Below, one piece after another: positions 31,529-41,600 of a stretch of DNA of 62,000 bases. The DNA lies in NCBI RefSeq assembly GCF_963678635.1, contig NC_087069.1, forward strand, positions 42,484,688 to 42,546,687, given 5' to 3'. Source of the stretch: Symsagittifera roscoffensis (taxonomy: Eukaryota; Xenacoelomorpha; Acoela; Convolutidae). The translations under genes were made by a program, and so were the position numbers. Numbering within the stretch: position 1 is the first letter of the stretch; each line of letters starts with the position of its first letter. The notes beneath the pieces were generated by a model that worked only from the letters and a program-made list of their open reading frames with translations, was not told where the DNA came from and did not search any database.

Positions 31529-34247
31529 GGCAGAGCGTATTCACAACTTATTCACAATAATCGATTATTAGTCGTAAGATTTGAGAACTAGCACAGTATG
31601 ATGATATCAATCAATTTAAAAGATAGCGTATTCACTACCCAATTAAGCACAAATTGTTGATTTAAAACCAGATATAACAAAATAAGAATAATTTTATGAA
31701 AAACGTATGTGTATAGTATTTGTAGTCGGTCGCAGTACAATAGTCGAACTTGTTTTATAAAGAAAGAGCTTTCACTGCTTGTTGCTGCACCAAACAGACA
31801 AAACTTGAGGGCAGTAATTTTCTCAAGTGGGCGTCTATTGCACCCACCGAGTACTGTGTTACCTATTTGCCTTCGGATTGCCCGAGCTAGACCTACTAAA
31901 ATCCTCAGGGCAGTCACTTTTTTCAAAAACGTTTTGGATTTCAATCCACACCAATGAGTTACACACTCTTTTTTTATTTAGACCTAGTGTCGCGAATATC
32001 CGAGTTTAGACCTCTTTTGTTTTGGTCTGGTCTTTTTCTTTAAAGGCAAGTTACCAGTGCAGTCCTTGGTTCCTAGCCTGTCTCTTAATAACCTAACACC
32101 CCTCACTGATATCTTTTCTTCTGTTTACTTAAGTCCTTAAACAAAATAATACCCCTCCGGGTTGACAAAAACAGTACCCCTCCGGATTCGGACCCCTCAG
32201 GGTTAGCTAATGTAAGCTCTCTCAAAATTGGGACCCCTCCGGTTTTGTGAAAACAGGACCCCTCCGGATTGGGACCACTCCGATTCAGGAAAATTTGGAC
32301 CCCTCCGGTTTTGTAAAATTATCTTTTCTGAGACTTCCTTGATTTTCAACCTATACCCCTCCGGATACGTTCTGCGATGCTATTATGCTTTTTCTATCAA
32401 CTAGGAAGGGTATGTGGTCCTTCCCTAGACCCTTCCGCATTGAAGTTAAGCCTTTTGTTTGACAATTCACGCTAACGGTGAAGGGTCTTATCGCTAGCCT
32501 AGTTTCGGCTCTATCAAGGTTTTCTGGTGCCTTTAGCCTTCCTTATTCTTCTAGAACAGCGCAAAAATGCCTTATTCAACCTTTTCTACCCTTTGGTAGG
32601 GGTGTAAGGGCTTTCCAAAAAAAATTTATAAGTCGTGAGGGGTCTACCCTCGCGAATTGGTGAATTTGCTAAAAACAATATCAAAAAAAAACTCACGCTT
32701 ACTTTTTCGAATAATTTTTGTTCCTATTAGTAATCTCAGCTATTTTGTTATCTATTGGTAACAAGATCAACTGGATCTGTCCATTAGTTCCAAAGTTATT
32801 AACCGGAACGTCTTTTTTCTAAAGTCAAGAAATTGATCTTTTATAGGTTCCGCCTAACTTTTCGGCAATTCTGTTCTTTTCGACCTAAAAATTATTGATC
32901 CGAGCTCAAAAGGCCTATACTCTTCTAGTTCAATGCAAAAGACCCGATCTAAAACGCTTTAGTTGAAAAAATTTGCGAAAAACTATGCCACCTGGACCCC
33001 TCCGTATTGATGAATCCACTGAATCAAACAGTGTTAAGTTCGATTTCGCTTTATCCCGGAAGGTTTTCGTAAAGCGGTTTTTAGAACCAGTTGATTCACT
33101 AGTGGACGTTGTCCGAACAACTATTTTTACTGTCCTAACTCAAAAATTTCAAAAAATTTTCTGATTTTATAGTGTTCTGTTTTCTCAAAAATCACGAAAA
33201 TTCGGTTTTTGTTACCAAAATAGTTCCAACCACTTCCGAACTAAACTTAACCGGTTCTACCTACTATACTAGTAACACACTAAGTTGGCGCGTTTTTCCG
33301 TTTCAAAAAGAATCGATATGTCAAAAATCGCGATTTGTGGGAGGATCAAAATATCGCTATTTTGACCCTGAAAACCGGTCTGTTTTCTTTGTTTTTTCAC
33401 TGAAAACGAAATAGGAGTATTAATATGGGCTATATAAGTAATAATATTAGTAATACTATACCCCTCCGGGTTTGTTCAATATACGAATTAGGGTGGTTAA
33501 CTCGGATATTTGCAGTTCGGTGAAAGGTCACTACAGTGCAGCACTGTCGAGCCCCCCACAGATTACTATCTTAATTTTAGTATTAAAAGGGATACAAAAC
33601 TTGTTAAGGATACCCAACAGTCGATTGCTGTTGTCGTTGAGCCCCTTCTTGTTGCTCCTTGTACTGCTTGCCGGATCAGTCTTCTCCCAAGACCCCTAAA
33701 AGACCCTTCCGGATTGAGCGCAAATTAGCACTAACGTGCTTAAATACTCAAACAACCCTACAGTACAAGCCTCACAAACGGGCTACAAAAATGATCGTAA
33801 CGATCGTGACTGATATAAATGCCTGTAACAACAAAATATCTACCAACAACAAACGGGAGGGTCGGATCACATCTTGTCTGGGGGGATGATTTCTACTGAT
33901 TTTTTAAAATTTTTTTACCTTTTTTGTTTTTTTTCGGTAATTTTTTATGTTTTTTGTTTTTCTTGGATACACTACTTTTTTGTTGGTGTTATATATATCT
34001 TTGAGTGTTTTTGGTCACAAAAATCTCAGGGAACGAGGGGATGGCCGATCCCCACATCCTTCCTGGTTCGTGATTTTTCGGTCTTAACTATGTTAAAAAG
34101 CTATTCACGGTAATCCGGAAGGCTTCCGCGTTCCGAACTCCCCATCCGCCCCGTCGGTTTTGGCCTATTAAGGGCGTTAATGTGAGCATCCGCTCGGCGC
34201 GGAGTGCTCGTTAACGGTTCTGCCGGCCAAGATGTTAAAAAAAAATA
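31529..34247 (-). other. Long 5' leader of the 17.4-kb element
   Basis: About 2.7 kb between primer site and gag without a recognisable protein. It includes a set of short direct repeats with core ACCCCTCCGG (plus) between 32150 and 33720, and a T-rich tract at 33895-33985 adjoining the primer-site end. In the element's sense strand the repeat core reads CCGGAGGGGT. Confidence 0.65.
32150..33720. repeat. Scattered ACCCCTCCGG repeats in the leader
   Basis: The decamer ACCCCTCCGG, or a one-base variant, occurs at about 32151, 32175, 32231, 32257, 32291, 32348, 32996, 33461 and 33701, often extended as GGACCCCTCCGG followed by TTTTGT or ATT. Spacing is irregular, so this is a dispersed motif and not a tandem array. 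Confidence 0.8.
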
Positions 34248-34263
34248 ACACCCAGGAGCGCCA
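34248..34263 (-). promoter_or_regulatory. Primer binding site of the 17.4-kb element
   Basis: Plus-strand ACACCCAGGAGCGCCA ends in CCA, 12 nt inside the 5' LTR. On the minus strand the site begins TGGCGCTCC. Identical to 15971-15986. Primer tRNA not identified. Confidence 0.78.
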
Positions 34264-34275
34264 TAAAAACATCTA

Positions 34276-35183
34276 TGTAACATTCGCCCGGAAGACACAT
34301 CAACGGGAAAAAAAGCTAGGTTCTAAGACGATTGGCCAACGTATAAACAGAGCTCTACATGCTTTTCACTGTTTCTACCCAGCCAGTTCTTTTGGTTGTC
34401 TTTTCAACATCGGGTCGACAAAAACGTTACTGTTCTCCGGCTTCGACCAGAACGCTCAAATTAACTTAATTACATGCAAAAATAGTAAGCTCATGGCTGG
34501 GTCTCAGTATTCCCAGACCACGAGGTCACTCCTAAAATCAGGGCTACTATTATTTATTGAATTATTTTTGTTTTTGCTCAGTAGATAAAAATCATCATCT
34601 CCATCGAAGATGGATCAACCCTTCCCCCCATTTCCTAGCTTCTCATCCTTGCGAAATGAATTCAGATGTTAATTAAATTCAACTCAGGGCATGATAGGGA
34701 AGCTACAAATTTCTGTAAAACAGTTTCAGTCCAAATCCCGAGACCTCTACGGATTCTTGAATCCGGCGAAATAAGACTCTTATTGTCCTTCGGGAAGGCT
34801 GTCTTACACTCTTCACCGTTGTTCGCAACGGCCTTGCAACTATTGTAGCGGCACAATAGTTGCAACTCGGAGCGGTCTCTGCTTCTTCTGCTTTTTCTGA
34901 TGCCGATTCTCAATTTTTCCGTTGTTGTCGTTGTCGCAACTATCGTTGTTGTGTTTTTATCCAGTTTTTCTCCAAAATGGCATTTTTTGACGTTTCTTAG
35001 AATTATTACGTCATCAATTCGAATTTTCAAAATTTAGGAATTTCCGAATCCTTCAGCCTTCACGATTTGTCTAATCGTTCGAATAACGCTCTCATTCCTT
35101 CAAAACCGCCAATTCGGAAGGTTTGCTGCTAAAAACTCGAAACTGCTGCATTTACATTTTTGTCCATTCTGGTCGAATGTCAC
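34276..35183 (-). repeat. 5' LTR of the 17.4-kb element
   Basis: Pair of the repeat at 17763-18672, same ends (tgtaacattcg and cgaatgtcac). It contains the same 122-codon minus-strand frame (35030-34662). Promoter elements for the element should lie here; I could not single out a TATA box. Confidence 0.9.
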
Positions 35184-35187
35184 ACGA
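35184..35187. repeat. Target-site duplication, right copy (acga)
   Basis: Matches the four bases before the left LTR. Confidence 0.65.
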
Positions 35188-35810
35188 GAAATTTAGTGCA
35201 CTTACTACTAATTGCACATGCTGGATAGGGCCATACCAGCGTTATAAATCCTCTTCCCGGTTTGAGGTAGTTTTATCTGTGCTTACCTTGTGGACCTAAA
35301 GTTTGCCTGTTCAGACCATTGGGACTAACATGTCAGAAGTTGGGATCGCAATTTTTGTTTTTGCTCAGACCGCGTTCTCTCTTTTTAACCATCCTACCGC
35401 AGATGGGAACGCAGTTTTGTAGAAATTTTTTTTCTATGCGCAACTTCTGATGCAAATTTTCCAATCAGACAAATATACTTCAGCACTATCAGAGAATGAA
35501 CGTGCTCCAAAATGCAGCTTTCACGTGCAAACAGCATGTTCAAATAAAGGTACCTTTATTAATTGCTCCTTTTGAAGATTTTTTTAATAAGTCTTAACAA
35601 CATCATCATCCAAAAACTGTTCGCGAGAAATGTAGTTGTTTTTTCTTCCAAAAACTAATTAGACCAAATAGCTTGCGAGCAATCAGTTTTGATGATTTTA
35701 ATGATGCAATAATTTCATCTCGTTTTATTCAAACATATGAGTAACTAATCTGACTTTGTAACTAACATTAATTTTACACTGTTACTATACTAATGCAACG
35801 ACTATTGTGA
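35188..35810. other. Spacer, no gene seen
   Basis: No protein-like frame. Contains nothing I can name between the LTR element and the foldback element. Confidence 0.5.
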
Positions 35811-37030
35811 ATCTATTATATATATAAATGCGGGCTTCACTACCTCGCCATGTTTAAGCTTTTTCGACGTATTATTTTTGCATGTGTAAGCTATATCGTA
35901 TATTGCAATGGTTAAGAACGTTTTTTCGATTTTCCAATTTGATTTTAGTGGTTATTTTACCGAGTTTGAATTAAGCAGCCCAATATCGAATTAGGGGCTG
36001 CGAATTTGGCCTCCAATTTTGAATGCCCGAATCATTTTAGTTTACGAGATAAGACAATTTTTGAGATTTTTTCTAAAATTTTCAGAAATTTCAAATAACA
36101 AAATAATTTACAAAACTTGAAGTTCCCAACCCTGTAGTTGGGTACTGTCAGAGTACTATCAAGGATTGCGAGTCTTGCCTCCAAATATGACTGCTCAAAT
36201 CCTTGTAGTTTTCGACATATGACGTTTTTTGTGATTTTTTCAAAAATTTAAGAAATTTTTAATTCATTATTTTTCAAAGTTTGAAATTCGCAATCTTGTA
36301 GTTGGGTGCTGTCAGAGTACTCTAAGGAATTACAAATCCAAATTACAAATCTTGCCTCCAAATATGATTGTTCAAATCCTTGAAGTTTTCGAGATTTGCG
36401 AAAAAAATTAATACAAGTTTTCTGAAAATTTTTTGAAAAAAATCACTAAATACGTCATATCTCGAAAACTTCAAGGATTTGAACAGTCATATTTGGAGGC
36501 AAGATTTGTAATTCCTTAGAGTACTCTGACAGCACCCAACTACAAGGTTGCGAATTTCAAACTTTGAAAAATAAACAATTGAAGTTTTTCTTAATTACTG
36601 AAAAAATCACAAAAAACGTCATATCTCGAACACTACAAGGATTTGAGCAGTCATATTTGGAGGCAAGACTCGCAATCCTTGATAGTACTCTGACAGTACC
36701 CAACTACAAAGTTGGGATTTTCAAGTTTTGTAAATTATTTTGTTGTTTGAAATTTCTGAAAATTTTTGAAAAAATCTCAAAAATTGTCTTATCTCGTTAA
36801 CTAAAATGATTCGGGCATTCAAAATTGGAGACCAAATTCGCAGCCCCTAATTCGATATTGGGCTGCTTAATTCAAACTCGGTAAAATAACCACTAAAATC
36901 AAATTGGAAAAGCGAAAAAACGTTCTTAACCATTGCAATATACGATATAGCTTAAGCATGCAAAAAAAATACGTTGAAAAAGCGTAAACATGGCGAGATA
37001 GTGAAGCCCGCATTTAAATATATAATAGAT
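35811..37030. mobile_element. 1.2-kb foldback (giant inverted repeat) element
   Basis: Arms of about 580 bp (35811 to about 36396, and about 36460 to 37030) are inverted copies of one another. Left begins atctattatatat then aaatgcgggcttcac; right ends gtgaagcccgcattt then aaatatataatagat. Landmarks pair in order: taagcagcccaatatcgaattaggggctg against cagcccctaattcgatattgggctgctta, and gtcagagtact against agtactctgac. About 60 bp of unpaired sequence lies at the centre. No transposase, so it is non-autonomous or a replication-born palindrome. The inner parts are made of the ~168-bp units that continue to the right. Confidence 0.9.
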
Positions 37031-38190
37031 AAATGATTTTTTTCAAAAAATGTTCAGAATAGTTGTATTATTTTTTTTCTTAAATCTGAAATTCCCAACC
37101 CTGTAGTTGGGTCCTGTCAGAGTACTCTCAAAGATTGCGAATCTTGTCTCCAAATATGACTGCTCAATTCTTTGTAGTTTTCTAGATATGACGTTTTTGT
37201 GATTTTTTCAAAAGTTTTCAGAAAACCTAAAATATTATTATTTTTTGAAAATCTGAAATTTCCAACCCTGTAGTTAGGTCCTGTCAGAGTACTCTTAAAG
37301 ATTCCGAGTCTTGTCTCCAAGTATGACTGCTCAATTCTTCGTAGTTTCCGAGATATGACGTTTTTTGTGACTTTTCCAAAAAATTTTCAGAAAACTTAAA
37401 TTTTTATTTTTTAAAAATCTGAAATTCCCAACCCTATAGTTAGTCCCTGTCAGAGTAGTCGCAGGTATTGCGAATCTTGCCTCCAAATATAGATGTGACG
37501 TTATCGAGGTGTGACGTTTTTTGTGATTTTTTCAAAGTTTTAAGTTAATTATTTAAAGAAAACTTAAATTAATTATTTTTCAAAATTTGAAATTCCCAAC
37601 GCTATAGTTCGGTGTTGTCAGGGTACTCTAAAGAGTTGCAAATGTTGCCACATGCGACTGCTAAATGGGACTGCTCAAATGCTTTTAGTTTCCGAGATGT
37701 GACGTTTTTTTGATTTTTTCAAAATTTCCCAAAGAAATTATGTACAAAGAAGTTCAATCTTAGTTTCAAAAAAATTTGAAACTACCAACTCGATGAAGAT
37801 ACAATCTTATTGTCAGCGTACAACCTGGCGTCTCAAATCTTACCTCTTGATATGAATGCTCAAATCCTTTTAGTTTCCGAGATAAGACGTTTTTTTTTTT
37901 TTCAATTTTTTTTTCGGGAAACTTAGGTTTAAAAAATTCATAAAATTTTGAATTCCTAACCCTACAATAGGGTGCTCTCAGGGACTCTCAGTGGTTGCAA
38001 ATCTGGCCTCCAAATTTCTCCAGAGGCCCATTAAGTTTTCGAGATGACGCTTTTAAAATGGGAATTAAAGAATTTGAAAAGTTCGAAATTACAACCCTGT
38101 AATTGGGTGCAGTCAGAGTACACTAAAAATTTGCAGATGTTGTTTCCAATATATGCGGTTTTTCATGAGTTGTCGAAAAATTTCGAAGCA
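36060..38190. repeat. Diverged ~168-bp tandem (satellite-like) units
   Basis: Units share the phrase ccctgtagttgggt.ctgtcagagtact, then ttgc(g)aatcttgcctccaaatatgactgctcaaat, then gttttcgagatatgacgttttttgtgatttttcaaaa. They start near 36125, 36290, 37097, 37265, 37430, 37598, 37770, 37955 and 38092, with two more inverted near 36530 and 36695 inside the foldback. Spacing is 165-185 bp. The copies farthest to the right are the most diverged. Confidence 0.85.
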
Positions 38191-38631
38191 CCAGAGGTGC
38201 GATAAACGCTAGTAGTAATTAAGTAATTAAAGTGTTTCTTCTTGTTCGAATATTTGATGAAAGGACTCCTGACTGTAACCTCTGTTAGTATGATACTTTT
38301 GTTCATAGTTCTTGAAGCGCACCTGTTCAAATTGTCGATCTTGACTTTATATTTTTGTTTTTATTTTTGCCTTAATTAATTTAAAGGAATTAATTCTTTC
38401 TTCTTGTTTTTCTTTGACCTTCTGATTACCCATTAGGAAAACATATTATGAACTCTTCAGTAATATAGAAAGTGCCACCCCGATAATGTCAACGACATTA
38501 CACAAAGTTTTTTGACTGGATGACATCATTGACATCTGCTATAACAATTTTTACCTTGACAATTTCCACTAAAAAGACCTACATATAGTTTGATTTAGGG
38601 GTTTGCTTATTTTAGTTGCAGTTTGAGTCTA
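38191..38631. other. Upstream region of TOM70
   Basis: AT-rich flank of the TOM70 gene. A splice-acceptor-like tract (tattttagttgcag, ending 38621) stands just before the first coding exon, so a 5' UTR intron or a trans-splice site may lie here. No TATA box can be chosen with confidence. Confidence 0.45.
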
Positions 38632-38674
38632 ATGTCTCCTTGGGGTGCTTAAAAACATCATTGGCACTGCTGTT
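38620..38674 (+). promoter_or_regulatory. Acceptor-like site and 6-codon upstream ORF of TOM70
   Basis: ttttagttgcag ends at 38621 and could receive a 5' UTR exon or spliced leader. ATG 38632 opens a 6-codon frame (MSPWGA) closing at TAA 38650-38652, 22 nt before the TOM70 start, so it could lower initiation. Confidence 0.4.
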
Positions 38675-41600
38675 ATGAGACAGGTCAACGCCCTGCCTAT
38701 TGCTAGCCAGAGCGCTGATGGGTCATCATGGACTTGGAAACATGTTGCTTTGGGGGCAGCAGGTGTTGTACTTGTCGGCGTTAGTTCATATGGCATCTAT
38801 TCCTACTTTATCAAGCCAGATGGAACCGTGTCAAAGGGGAAGAAGGGAAGAGGTGGAAAGTCAAGTACTCCCAAAAACCTCACTGAAGTAAATTCAGATA
38901 TCTCAACAACTAAAGTAAGTACTTACTCTTTGCTTGAACATGAATTTTTTTCGTCAGTATGTGTACGTTTGCAATTAGTTGTCCGCAAGTAGAATGTTTT
39001 CAAAAAACGATACGCCTTGTCTGGTCAAATTGTTTACATACCAAGAAAATCGTTCGCTTGGAAATCAATACGATATTGTTGATCCTTTTTTAATCAATGA
39101 ATGTTTTTATAACCAAGCTGTCATATTTGATTCAAATATGTTCTGAGTTATAAACCAATTGCTTACATACACTTGCCTTTAAAACATCTTTACGAATAGC
39201 CATTATAGTATCTAATCTAAAAATGACTGAAGTAATTTTATCTGACTAAATACGAAAGATATATATTATGTTGTCAGCAATTTTGATTTTTTTTGTTCTA
39301 TCACTGGCTCTACAGAATTAATTCAACGCCATACGTTGAAGAAATGATGTTAAAAATTCCTGATTATACTGATTCTTTCACTTCTGCACCGTCATTTGAG
39401 AACTTAGATTCCAAAACTATCTGCGCTATTGATCAATTATCGTCCAGGTACAAATTGCTATGTCATCTGGTGCAGTCTGTTGAACAAACGGCTGGCGGAT
39501 ACTTGACATTTCTGTTTAAAGCTCACAGTCCACATTTGGTCGAACTGAAAAACGAAGCTCTGGAAATATCAGCGTTTTGTGCGTTGATTTTACAAGCGAA
39601 TCGCCAGCTTCTCGATTTGGATGAAAGAATTCCACGGGTTGTAGAGTATTTCGAAGAATTGTTAACAGACACAGACGATTCGTTTTATGTATCAGTTAGA
39701 AGACTGCAGGCGATCAGAGGGAAATTATGTCACATTTTGACACTGCTGATGTTTGTGGGATCAAGACCAAAAGTTGGCAGCTTGCAAGGCGTTAGAGATG
39801 TTCCTTGATGTTGCATCGTTCATGGAAACTTGAAACTTTTTAGATAACTTAATAGCTTACTTATAATCAACTCATTTGATAGCGATGAGAATTCATGATG
39901 TGCGTATCACAAAGACGTCTTTTCGTTTGATTTTTCTGAGAATTTAAATGAAATTGGCAAGTTCTATTTTCTCAAATATTCAAATAAATTGGCTTTTCAA
40001 ATAGTCATCTTTTGTTTCATACGTTTGAGTTTTGCAACCGGGTTCTAGGCTTTTTTCCAGTATTTTTGTTTTTTAAGAATTTTGTTAAAAGATTTGAGCT
40101 CGTGACGTCATATGCATGCAGTACACATGCGTTCTTTTTTCGCTCAGCAGTATATTAATAACATTGTGCACCCCTCAATAGTGTTTTTCCAATATATTTG
40201 CGGTAAAAAAAATTAAATGAAATATGTTATTTTCTGTTTTTCGACTTCGTCGCTTACAGTTTTTTTGTCGACTTAGCTTACGATTTTTTGTACAAGTGAC
40301 TTGCTTTGCCTGTTTGAATAATAGTTTTGAGGGTTGAACGCTAACTAGCCTCTCTAATGTGAACATGATGTTCGAGAGGTTACTTATCGTTTGTTTTTTC
40401 CTCTGTGTGTTGCAACCCAACCGGGTTTTAGACATTTTCCCGGAAAGAACATGAAGAGAGGTTACTTAGCATTTTTTTTAAACTCGTGTGTTGCAACCGG
40501 GTTCTTGATTGCAGTTTCTTTAAATTAATTGCACAGCGTGTTTTGTTTGACATTTCAAAAGTTTTTTCTTCAACTCTGGGCTATGCTATTGTTGTTAATC
40601 ATCTTTGTAGCAAAAGTTAGATTCACTTCGCCTTGCCTTTTCGTTTCCAACCCTGAGTGTTTCATTACGCTTGCGATGAGCAATGGTATTGCAATCGGGA
40701 ACTTAACTTTTCCCCCCGTAAATAACTTTGTTCGCAGAATGGTCAAAATGAGAAATGGTAAATGAGAAAAAGGGTCAGTTCAAAAAAGCTAGACTACACT
40801 CAGCAGGTTCCATTTTTTTTTTCACTTTGAAACTCTATTTTGCTCAAATGGTTTCATCTTGTTTTTATCGGCTTTGTGGCCTAATTTTGAATAGTTTCAA
40901 GCGAGACGTATTTTTTCCTAATGCTCATCTGGAGCGCACTAAATGCTAAAAGTCTTAATAGATTTCATAATTTTTCATCACAACAATTTTTTTACGCCTT
41001 TTTTCTTTTCCTTTTTGTTTCGCTTGATTTGTTTGAACCCAAGGTTAACGGTTAATGTTATCAAAAAAGCGCAAATCGTGAACTGTTCTAAAAATTTTTA
41101 AAAAGCTTAAAGGGGATCTATTTGTTCTTTGAAATTCGAAAGTTGCGATTTATTTAGCAAACTCATTTTTTTCTGCGTTCATTACTGTTTTACAACTTTC
41201 AGTTGGCTTTGTTTTAATATAGGCTTAGTGACCTTAAAGTTTTTGACAAGCAAATAGAGTTTCGTGTGCGTTTTGAGTGTGAGTGTATTTTTTTCGGCTT
41301 AAAAGGTATGTCATGTTTTTTTTTGGTTTTTACCACTTGGTAAATTTTCTTCCGCGACTATTTTTACATTGGCCTGTAGTTGTTTCAAATTTAGCCTTAT
41401 TCATTTTGACTGATCTAGTTTTTTTTTGAGATATCGTGTTTTTCCGACTAAGTGGCTTTCTTGTATTGTTTTTGAATAGTGCGCAGCACAGCTTCATGTC
41501 TGTGTTTTGATTTTTTTAATAAAAATTATATAGAAAATTCAATGCTGAAAGTAATTTTTTGTTGTAATACCTAACTCGTATAAAATATAAACGTCTCAAG

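Larger units (their letters stand above)
17763..35183 (-). mobile_element. Complete 17.4-kb Ty3/gypsy-type LTR retrotransposon
   Basis: Minus-strand element bounded by direct repeats 34276-35183 (5' LTR) and 17763-18672 (3' LTR) and the duplication acga. Internal order on the minus strand: primer site 34248-34263, 2.8-kb leader, gag 31384-28357, aspartic protease, RT, RNase H, long linker, integrase to 22846, macro-domain ORF, unknown ORFs to 19506, then 3' LTR. RT before integrase identifies the Ty3/gypsy order. Several frameshifts and stops show that this copy is not active. It is far longer than the usual 5-10 kb because of the long leader and about 3.3 kb of extra coding sequence after integrase. 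Its base composition is visibly richer in G+C than the host DNA around it. Confidence 0.9.

Noticed and set aside
36564-37320. Short frames in the foldback and satellite
   Set aside because: They repeat with the ~168-bp unit (56 codons) and lack codon bias.
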